NCBI RefSeq assembly: GCF_005502885.1
Contig: NZ_SCMR01000004.1
Location: 124,001-188,000, forward strand
Source: Microbacterium sp. 2FI
GTDB lineage: Bacteria > Actinomycetota > Actinomycetes > Actinomycetales > Microbacteriaceae
DNA: 64,000 nt
Direction of reading: 5' to 3'
Shown: positions 43,451 through 50,255 of the stretch, one piece after another
Layout of the letters: every line of letters begins with the position of its first letter
Numbering within the stretch: position 1 is the first letter of the stretch
Translations under genes and position numbers: made by a program
The notes under the pieces: generated by a model
What the model saw: only the letters and a program-made list of their open reading frames with translations
Database searches by the model: none
Told to the model about the DNA's origin: nothing

Positions 43451-44884
43451 TCAGATCAGGTACTGGCTCAGGCCGCGCTTGAGGAAGCGGCCGTCGCCCT
43501 TGGCGCCGTGGTATGCGCCGCCGTCGACGATCACCTTGCCGCGCGAGATGACCGTGTCGACCTGGCCGTCGATCTCGAAGCCGTCCCACGCGGAGTGGTC
43601 CATGTTCATGTGGTGCGTCGCCGCCGAGATGCTGGTGTGGCCGTTCGGGTCGTAGACGACCACGTCGCCGTCGGCTCCGGGCTGGATCACGCCCTTGCGC
43701 CCATACAGGCCGAACATGCGCGCGGGCGTGGTCGAGGTGAGCTCGACCCACCGCTCGAGCGTGATCTTGCCGGTGACGACCCCCTGGTACATGAGGTCCA
43801 TACGGTGCTCCACCGACCCGATGCCGTTCGGGATCGCGCGGAAGTCGTCGAGCCCCAGCTCCTTCTGCCCCTTCATGCAGAACGGGCAGTGGTCGGTCGA
43901 GACCATCTGGATGTCGTTCGTGCGCAGCGCCTGCCACATGTGGTGCTGGTGGCCCTCGCCGCGCGAGCGCAGCGGCGTCGAGCACACCCACTTGGCGCCC
44001 TCGAACTGGCCCCATTCCTCGCTGAACGCGCCGAGCTGCTCCTCGAGCGACAGGTAGAGGTACTGGGGGCAGGTCTCGCCGAAGACGTTCCAGCCCTGGT
44101 CGCGGGCCCACGCCAGCTGCTCGACGGCCTGCTTGGCGCTCACGTGCACGACGTACAGCGGCGCGCCGGTGAGATTGGCGAGCATGATCGCGCGGTGCGT
44201 CGCCTCCTCCTCCATCTGCCACGCGCGGGCGATGCCGTGGTAGTACGGCGCCTTCTTGCCGGCCTCGGCGAGCTGCGCGGCGAGCACGTCGATCGCGGGG
44301 CCATTCTCGGCGTGCATCATCGTCAGCAGACCGGTGTCGGCCGAGACCTGCATCGCCTTCAGGATCTGCGCGTCGTCGGAGTAGAAGACGCCCGGGTACG
44401 CCATGAACAGCTTGAAGCTGGATACGCCTTCGTCGACGAGGCCGCGCATCGCCTGCAGCGAGTCGTCGTCGACACCGCCGACGATCTGGTGGAAGCCGTA
44501 GTCGATCGCGCAGTTGCCGGCGGCCTTCGCGTGCCACGCGGCCAGGCCGTCCTGCACGCGCTCGCCGTACTTCTGCACCGCGAAGTCGATGATGCTCGTC
44601 GTGCCGCCCCACGCCGCCGCCCGGGTTCCGGTCTCGAACGTGTCGCTCGCGTTCGTGCCGCCGAACGGCAGCTCCATGTGGGTGTGGGCGTCGATGCCGC
44701 CGGGGATCACATACTTGCCGGTCGCGTCGATGACGGTGTCGACGGATGCCGCCAGGTCGGTGCCCAGCAGGTGCGAACCCGGCGCGAGCACGGCGACGAT
44801 CGTCTCGCCGTCGATGAGGACGTCGGCCTCGCCGCGGCCCGTCGCCGAGACGACGGTGCCGCCGCTGATGAGTGTGGTGGTCAT
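43451..44884 (-). CDS. hydA: Dihydropyrimidinase (D-hydantoinase)
   Basis: 477 residues. Metal ligands are placed as in the family: GGIDAHTHMELPFGG (His about 67 and 69), the carboxylated lysine in SSFKLFMAYPG (Lys about 158), then MMHAENG, YVVHVS and the catalytic Asp in STDHCPFC. It opens the ring of 5,6-dihydrouracil or dihydrothymine (and hydantoins) to N-carbamoyl-beta-amino acids. It is the second gene of the operon, 11 bp after the amidohydrolase. The ATG at 44884 is preceded by AAGGAGG, a strong site. Confidence 0.92.
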   Translation of the reverse strand: MTTTLISGGTVVSATGRGEADVLIDGETIVAVLAPGSHLLGTDLAASVDTVIDATGKYVIPGGIDAHTHMELPFGGTNASDTFETGTRAAAWGGTTSIIDFAVQKYGERVQDGLAAWHAKAAGNCAIDYGFHQIVGGVDDDSLQAMRGLVDEGVSSFKLFMAYPGVFYSDDAQILKAMQVSADTGLLTMMHAENGPAIDVLAAQLAEAGKKAPYYHGIARAWQMEEEATHRAIMLANLTGAPLYVVHVSAKQAVEQLAWARDQGWNVFGETCPQYLYLSLEEQLGAFSEEWGQFEGAKWVCSTPLRSRGEGHQHHMWQALRTNDIQMVSTDHCPFCMKGQKELGLDDFRAIPNGIGSVEHRMDLMYQGVVTGKITLERWVELTSTTPARMFGLYGRKGVIQPGADGDVVVYDPNGHTSISAATHHMNMDHSAWDGFEIDGQVDTVISRGKVIVDGGAYHGAKGDGRFLKRGLSQYLI

Positions 44885-44895
44885 GATCGGCCTCC

Positions 44896-45744
44896 TTACG
44901 GCTTCGCGATCTTCGTGTACGAGTCGGGACGGCGGTCGCGGTAGAACTGCCAGTCGTCGCGCATCTCCAGCACCATGTTCATGTCGAGGTCGCGCACGAG
45001 CAGCTCCTCGTGGTCGCCCGAGCCGCGCTCGCCGACGAAGTTGCCGCGCGGGTCGATCACCTGACTCGTGCCGTAGAAGTCCACGGCGAGATCGCCGTAC
45101 TCGTTGTCCTCGCGGCCGACGCGGTTGGGCTGCAGCACGAAGTAGCCGTTGGCAACGGCCGCAGCGGGGCCCTCGACCTCCCACAGTCGGTTCGACAGGC
45201 CGGGCTTGGTGGCGTTCGGGTTGAACACCATGTGCGCGTCGTTCAGGCCGAGCTCCCGCCATCCCTCGGGGAAGTGGCGGTCGTAGCAGATGTACATGCC
45301 GACCCGGCCGACGGCGGTCTCGAACACGGGGTACCCGAGGTTGCCCGGACGGAAGTAGAACTTCTCCCAGAACCGGTCGAGGTGGGGGAGGTGGTGCTTG
45401 CGGTACTTGCCGAGGATCGTGCCGTCGGCGTCGACCAGCACGGAGGTGTTGTAGTACACCCCGGTCTCGGCCTCCTCGTAGATCGGGAGGACCGTCACGA
45501 CCCCGAGCTCCTTGGCGATCGCCGCGAAGCGCTGCACGATCGGGCCCTCTGCCGACTCTGCGAAGCGGTAGTACTTCTTGTCCTGCGTGATGCCGAAGTA
45601 GGGCCCGTAGAAGAGCTCCTGGAAGCACATCACCTGCGCGCCGTCGGCGGCGGCATCCCGCAGGAATCCTTCGTGCTTGTCGAGCATGGACTCTTTGTCG
45701 CCCGTCCAGGTGGTCTGCGAAATGGCCGCGCGTACCGTCGTCAT
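44896..45744 (-). CDS. Beta-ureidopropionase-like nitrilase superfamily amidohydrolase
   Basis: 282 residues. The nitrilase triad is visible: Glu43 (MCFQELFYG), Lys116 (KYRKHHLPH), Cys153 (MYICYDRHFPE), as in the beta-ureidopropionase and N-carbamoylputrescine amidohydrolase subgroups. It would hydrolyse N-carbamoyl-beta-alanine or N-carbamoyl-beta-aminoisobutyrate to the beta-amino acid, CO2 and ammonia. It is the first gene of the operon, with a promoter about 90 bp upstream. Operon position with dihydropyrimidinase favours the pyrimidine role over polyamine breakdown. Confidence 0.9.
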   Translation of the reverse strand: MTTVRAAISQTTWTGDKESMLDKHEGFLRDAAADGAQVMCFQELFYGPYFGITQDKKYYRFAESAEGPIVQRFAAIAKELGVVTVLPIYEEAETGVYYNTSVLVDADGTILGKYRKHHLPHLDRFWEKFYFRPGNLGYPVFETAVGRVGMYICYDRHFPEGWRELGLNDAHMVFNPNATKPGLSNRLWEVEGPAAAVANGYFVLQPNRVGREDNEYGDLAVDFYGTSQVIDPRGNFVGERGSGDHEELLVRDLDMNMVLEMRDDWQFYRDRRPDSYTKIAKP

Positions 45745-45834
45745 CGTGTCTCCGTCCGTGCCGTACTCGGGTCTTCGGGCCGTTCCCTGATCCTGTCGAC
45801 TCGACGTTTCTCATCGGTTTCGGCCTGTGACGCG

Positions 45835-45863
45835 ACAGTAAAGCCTCACTCCGGCGGGCGCAA
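45835..45863 (-). promoter_or_regulatory. Promoter of the pyrimidine operon
   Basis: Minus-strand -35 TTGCGC (45858-45863), a 17-bp spacer, and -10 TACTGT (45835-45840). The leader would be about 85 nt to the ATG at 45744. Confidence 0.5.
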
Positions 45864-45939
45864 TGGTTGGCTGGGCAGACCTTAGGAATTCACGGGCGAA
45901 CTACATCGCACGACGGATGCCGCGGCATCCGCCCTCGCG

Positions 45940-45945
45940 TAGCGT
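45940..45945 (+). promoter_or_regulatory. -10 element for a leaderless transcript (histidine kinase)
   Basis: TAGCGT ends six bases before the GTG at 45952, with no ribosome site between. Confidence 0.5.
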
Positions 45946-45951
45946 GAGTGC

Positions 45952-47109
45952 GTGTTCCGCCCCCTCAAGCCGTACCAGGTCGTCGTCGACGGGTCGGTCG
46001 CCGTCGCCTTCGCCCTCGTCGCCCTGGCGTACCAGGCGCCGGGCGGGTGGCCCGTCGGCGATCTGAATCAGATCGTGCCGACCCTCGCGATGGCGGTCGC
46101 GCTGGGCCTGCGGCGTCTCGCGCCGGGGCGCGCGCTGGGGGTCGCCTGGCTCGGGGCGATCCTGCAGATGCTGGTCGGCGTGCCGCCGATGCCCGCCAAC
46201 GTCGCGATCTTCGCGGTGCTGTACACGACCGCGGCATACGGGACGCGGCTGGTGTTCTGGCTCGGATTCGCCTCGTCGTTCGTCGGGGCGGTCGTGATCA
46301 CGCTGTACCTCGTGCTGCGGCCGTCCTTCGGCGCCGGTGGCGTGACGTGGAGCACGATCCCGCTCGCGCTCGCCGTGCTCGTGGCCGCCGGGTTCGCGCT
46401 GCTGCTGTCGTGGACCGTGGGCGCGCTCGTGCGCACGGCGATGCGCGCCCGCGAGAACCGGCGCGCCCAGGAAGAGGCCGAGGCCGAGGCGGTCGTCGAG
46501 CAGGAGCGCGTGCGGATCGCCCGCGACATGCACGACGTCGTCGCCCACTCGCTCGCGGTCGTGATCGCGCAGGCCGACGGCGCGCGGTACGCCGCGGCAG
46601 CCGACCCCGCCGTCGCCACCGAAGCCCTCGGCACGATCTCGACCACTGCGCGCGCCGCGCTGGCCGACGTGCGACTGCTGCTCGCGCAGCTGCGCCACAG
46701 CCAGGGTGACGGCCCGCAGCCGACGCTCGCCGATCTCGAAGAGCTGTACGCCCAGGTGCGGGCGGCCGGGGTCGAACTGCGGATCGACGTCGACCCCGCA
46801 CCTGTGGGAGAGCCGCCGGCGGGCGTGCAGCTGGCCGTCTACCGGATCCTGCAAGAGGCGCTCACCAATGCGCTGCGCCACGGCGAGCCGCGGGGGCCGG
46901 TCGATGTGCGGCTGGCCTGGCACCCCGACCGGGTCGATCTCGAGGTGCGCAACCCCGTGCCCCCCGGAGTCGAGCCGGGGGGTGGGCTCGGACACGGGGT
47001 CATCGGCATGCGCGAGCGTGCGCAGCTCGCCGGAGGCAGGCTCGGCGCCGAGCATCGCGGCGCCGACTTCGTCGTCACCGCCGGCCTCCCGATCGGGGCA
47101 GCGGAATGA
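45952..47109 (+). CDS. Sensor histidine kinase, NarL-partner (HisKA_3) type
   Basis: 385 residues. Four to five membrane segments (about 15-160) make up the sensor. The phosphorylated histidine is in RIARDMHDVVAHSLAVVI (His about 194), and the ATP domain contains ILQEALTNALRHGEPRGP and a glycine-rich GLGHGVIGMRERA. There is no large extracellular domain, so it probably senses a membrane or cell-envelope signal. The response regulator gene overlaps its end (ATGA), and an ABC/FtsX exporter follows, a layout like antibiotic- or envelope-stress modules. It starts with GTG at the end of a leaderless promoter. Confidence 0.9.
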   Translation: MFRPLKPYQVVVDGSVAVAFALVALAYQAPGGWPVGDLNQIVPTLAMAVALGLRRLAPGRALGVAWLGAILQMLVGVPPMPANVAIFAVLYTTAAYGTRLVFWLGFASSFVGAVVITLYLVLRPSFGAGGVTWSTIPLALAVLVAAGFALLLSWTVGALVRTAMRARENRRAQEEAEAEAVVEQERVRIARDMHDVVAHSLAVVIAQADGARYAAAADPAVATEALGTISTTARAALADVRLLLAQLRHSQGDGPQPTLADLEELYAQVRAAGVELRIDVDPAPVGEPPAGVQLAVYRILQEALTNALRHGEPRGPVDVRLAWHPDRVDLEVRNPVPPGVEPGGGLGHGVIGMRERAQLAGGRLGAEHRGADFVVTAGLPIGAAE

Positions 47110-47753
47110 CCGGCGTGATCAGGGTCGCGCTCGTCGATGACCAGGCGCTGTTCCGCGCCGGCATCCGCATGCTCGTCGACTCGCAGCCCGATCTCGAGGT
47201 CGTCGCCGAGGCAGCCGACGGTCGCGAGGCGCTCGCGGTCGTCCGCGCGACGCGTCCGGATGTCGTGCTCATGGACATCCGGATGCCGGTGATGGACGGC
47301 CTCGCCGCAACCGCGGAGCTGCTGCAGGATGCCGACCCGCCGCGCATCGTCATGCTCACGACGTTTGACCTCGACGAAGCCGCGGCGCGGGCGATCCGGC
47401 AGGGCGCGAGCGGGTTCCTGCTGAAGGATGCCGACCCCGAGTTCCTTCTCGCCGCAATCCGCACGGTGCATGCCGGATCGGCCGTGATCGCGGCATCCGC
47501 CACCCGCGACCTGTTCGCGCATTTCGCGGATGCCGCGCCGAGGGCCGTGCCACCTTCCTACGGCGCGCTGACCGAGCGCGAGCGCGAGATCTTCGCCCTC
47601 GCAGCGCGCGGTCTCTCCAACGCCGAGATCGCGGCGCGGGAGTTCCTGTCGGAGGCGACGGTGAAGACCCACATCAGCCGCATCCTCACCAAGCTCGCTC
47701 TGCGCGATCGGGTGCAGCTGGTGGTCTTCGCCTTCGAGCACGGCCTCGCCTGA
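47106..47753 (+). CDS. Response regulator, NarL/LuxR family
   Basis: 215 residues. The receiver domain has the acidic pocket VALVDDQ and the phosphorylated Asp in VVLMDIRMPVMDG (about 57), plus a conserved Lys in GFLLKDADP. The C-terminal LuxR helix-turn-helix is clear: LTEREREIFALAARGLSNAE, then SEATVKTHISRILTKL. It is the cognate partner of the overlapping kinase gene. Target genes probably include the exporter 175 bp downstream, which is separated by a long inverted repeat and its own -10. Confidence 0.92.
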   Translation: MTGVIRVALVDDQALFRAGIRMLVDSQPDLEVVAEAADGREALAVVRATRPDVVLMDIRMPVMDGLAATAELLQDADPPRIVMLTTFDLDEAAARAIRQGASGFLLKDADPEFLLAAIRTVHAGSAVIAASATRDLFAHFADAAPRAVPPSYGALTEREREIFALAARGLSNAEIAAREFLSEATVKTHISRILTKLALRDRVQLVVFAFEHGLA

Positions 47754-47766
47754 CCCCCGCCCCTGT

Positions 47767-47831
47767 CCGTTTACGGACGAGACACGCCGCGTCCTGACCT
47801 CGCCCGCACGGCGTGTTCCGTCCGTAAACGG
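47767..47831. terminator. Long inverted repeat after the two-component genes
   Basis: Arms 47767-47789 and 47809-47831 (23 nt each, 21 matching) around a 19-nt loop. Each arm also holds a shorter inverted sequence (CCGTTTACGG). It follows the response-regulator stop by 13 bp and precedes an independent promoter, so termination is its likely role. Confidence 0.55.
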
Positions 47832-47915
47832 TCGGGACGAGGAGGCGGACGGATCATCCTCGAGATGTACGGCGGATGAGCCTCGCGGGCGACGCGGACC
47901 GACCGGCCCCGCTCG

Positions 47916-47921
47916 TAGCGT
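47916..47921 (+). promoter_or_regulatory. -10 element for a leaderless transcript (ABC exporter)
   Basis: TAGCGT ends seven bases before the ATG at 47929. Confidence 0.5.
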
Positions 47922-47928
47922 CGAAGGC

Positions 47929-48720
47929 ATGGAAATCTCTACGACAGACCTCGGGCTCGCCGCCCGAGTGCAGCAACTCACCAAGACCTATGGCGGAGGA
48001 GCCGGCGAGGTGCGTGCCCTCGACGGCGTCTCGGTCGGCATCCGCCGGGGTGAGTTCACCGCGATCATGGGCCCGTCGGGGTCGGGCAAGTCCACGCTCA
48101 TGCACATCATGGCCGGCCTTGACGCGCCGACGTCGGGCCGCGCCTGGATCGGCGACACCGACATCACCGGCCTCTCCGACCTCGAGCTCACGATCCTGCG
48201 TCGCCGCCGCATCGGCTTCGTCTTCCAGGCGTTCAACCTCGTGCCCACCCTCGACGCGATCGGCAACATCATGCTGCCGTTCGACCTCGACGGCCGCCGC
48301 CCGTCCGCCCTCGAGCGCGCTCGCATCGACGCCCTCGTCGAGACCCTCGGCCTCGCCCCGCGGCTGCGTCACCGCCCGCACGAGCTCTCGGGCGGACAGC
48401 AGCAGCGCGTCGCGATCGCCCGCGCCCTCGCCACCGCGCCCGACCTCGTCTTCGCCGACGAGCCGACCGGCAACCTCGACTCCCGAAGCGGGCGCGAGGT
48501 GCTGGGCCTGCTCGCCGCGGCGAGCCGCGACCACGGGCAGTCGATCGCGATGGTGACCCACGACCCGATCGCGGCGAGCCACGCGGACCGCGTGCTCTTC
48601 CTCGGCGACGGCCGCATCGTCGCCGACAAGCCGCGCCAGAGCGCCGAGGAGATCTCGGCGTATATGCTCGCCTCCGAACTCGGCGAGGGGCTCGGCGAGA
48701 CGGCGCGGGTGTCGGCGTGA
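47929..48720 (+). CDS. ABC transporter ATPase, MacB/LolD-type
   Basis: 263 residues. Walker [10 protein letters not shown], signature LSGGQQQR, Walker [12 protein letters not shown] and switch histidine in VTHDPIAAS. The EPTGNLD form is the mark of the FtsE/LolD/MacB exporter group. With the FtsX-type permease encoded next (GTG overlapping by four bases), it forms a mechanotransmission-type or export complex. The two-component genes just upstream suggest control by envelope stress or a peptide antibiotic; this is inferred from position. Confidence 0.9.
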   Translation: MEISTTDLGLAARVQQLTKTYGGGAGEVRALDGVSVGIRRGEFTAIMGPSGSGKSTLMHIMAGLDAPTSGRAWIGDTDITGLSDLELTILRRRRIGFVFQAFNLVPTLDAIGNIMLPFDLDGRRPSALERARIDALVETLGLAPRLRHRPHELSGGQQQRVAIARALATAPDLVFADEPTGNLDSRSGREVLGLLAAASRDHGQSIAMVTHDPIAASHADRVLFLGDGRIVADKPRQSAEEISAYMLASELGEGLGETARVSA

Positions 48721-50177
48721 GCGCCGTGACGACGATCGAGCGGATGCCGCAGCCTTCGGCATCCGCTCCACTGGCGTGGCTGCGCGAGCGGGGGATGGGC
48801 GCGAGTGTGCTCGTCGCGGCGATCTCGTCCGCGTTCGGCGCGGTGCTGCTGAGCGCGACCGGGTACATCGCCGCGATCATGCGCGCGAACCCCTACATCG
48901 GCGAGAGCGAGGTGCTCGCCGCCGTGCTCGCGATCATGACGGTGATCCTCGTGGGCGTCGCGGTGTACGTCGCCGCGATCGTCACGGCGAATACGTTCTC
49001 GACCGTCGTCGCCGGCCGCACCCGCCGGATCGCGCTCATGCGGCTGATCGGCGCATCGGCGCGGTCGCGGCGCGACGAGGTGGCGCGACAGGGGCTCGTC
49101 GTCGGTGTGATCGGCGCGGTCGTCGGCCTCGTCGCCGGCACGATCGTCGCCGCGGGCGGCATCGCGCTCGCCGAGGAGGTGCTCGGCATCGACGACGTCG
49201 GATACCAGGTCGTGCAGGCCGTGCTGCTGGTTCCCGCGGTCATCGTCGCCGTCACCACCTGGGCGGCGGCCTGGGCGGGGTCCCGCCGGGTCCTCACCGT
49301 CACGCCGCTGCAGGCGCTCGGCGGCTCGGTCGAGGCGTCGCACGAGTCACTCGCACAACGGAAGGGACGCAACGCCTCGGCGATCGCGCTGTTCGTCTCC
49401 GGCGGAACGCTCCTGGCCGCCGGCATCGTCGTGGGGCTGGTGACACCATTGGGGGTGATCGTGGCGTTCTTCGGCGGCATCCTGTCGTTCACGGGTCTCG
49501 TCGTCGGCGCGAACCTGGTCATGCCGCCGGTGCTGCGGCTCGTCGGGCGCGCGTTCGGCCACTCGGCGACCGCGCGCCTCGCGGCTGAGAACGCCCTGCG
49601 GTACCCCGAGCGATCCAGCCGCATGGCGATCGGGGTCGTCATCGGCGTGACGCTCGTGACGATGTTCGCCGTCGCCCTCGAGACGGTGAAGTCCGTCGTC
49701 ACGGCGTCGGCGGGCGGCGAGGTCGACTCCGAGTTCATCACCGTGATCGACACCTTCGCCGGCATCATGATGGGGCTGGTCGCGGTGTCTGCGGTGATCG
49801 CCGGCGTGGGACTCGTGAATCTGCTGACTCTCGGCGTCGTGCAGCGCCGGCGCGAACTGGGCCTCCTGCGAGCCCTCGGCGTCTCGAGTGCGCAGGTGCG
49901 CCGCATGGTGCTGCTCGAGGCCGCGCACATCACCATCGCCGCCGTCGCGACCGGTCTCGTGCTGGGCACCGCCTACGGCTGGGCAGGTGCGCAGTCACTG
50001 CTCGGTTCGGTGGCCGTGCCGCCGCTGTGGCTGTCGCCGACGCTCGTCGCTCCCGCCGTGCCGTGGATCCCGGTCGCGATCATCGTGGTCGCCACCGCCG
50101 CGCTCACGCTCGTCGCAGCGGTCGTGCCGACGCGGCTCGCGACCCGCATCGCGCCGGTCGAGGCGCTCTCCGAGTAG
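48717..50177 (+). CDS. FtsX-type ABC permease
   Basis: 486 residues. It has about eight membrane segments and two FtsX-like repeats: the first includes [20 protein letters not shown], the second [20 protein letters not shown] followed by [17 protein letters not shown], the typical cytoplasmic loop of FtsX/MacB permeases. The extracytoplasmic parts are short, so it is smaller than the 800-residue double-domain permeases. Starts with GTG overlapping the ATPase stop. A perfect 16-bp-arm terminator follows. Confidence 0.87.
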   Translation: MSAVTTIERMPQPSASAPLAWLRERGMGASVLVAAISSAFGAVLLSATGYIAAIMRANPYIGESEVLAAVLAIMTVILVGVAVYVAAIVTANTFSTVVAGRTRRIALMRLIGASARSRRDEVARQGLVVGVIGAVVGLVAGTIVAAGGIALAEEVLGIDDVGYQVVQAVLLVPAVIVAVTTWAAAWAGSRRVLTVTPLQALGGSVEASHESLAQRKGRNASAIALFVSGGTLLAAGIVVGLVTPLGVIVAFFGGILSFTGLVVGANLVMPPVLRLVGRAFGHSATARLAAENALRYPERSSRMAIGVVIGVTLVTMFAVALETVKSVVTASAGGEVDSEFITVIDTFAGIMMGLVAVSAVIAGVGLVNLLTLGVVQRRRELGLLRALGVSSAQVRRMVLLEAAHITIAAVATGLVLGTAYGWAGAQSLLGSVAVPPLWLSPTLVAPAVPWIPVAIIVVATAALTLVAAVVPTRLATRIAPVEALSE

Positions 50178-50193
50178 GAGCGGGCGCTCGTGC

Positions 50194-50238
50194 GAGGAGG
50201 GCCCCGCCCGCGGCCGAACCGTGGGCGGGGCCCTCCTC
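50194..50238. terminator. Bidirectional terminator
   Basis: GAGGAGGGCCCCGCCC (50194-50209) and its perfect complement GGGCGGGGCCCTCCTC (50223-50238) around a 13-base loop. It lies between the FtsX stop and the convergent secreted-hydrolase stop. Confidence 0.8.
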
Positions 50239-50255
50239 AGCGCCGATCGGCCGGC

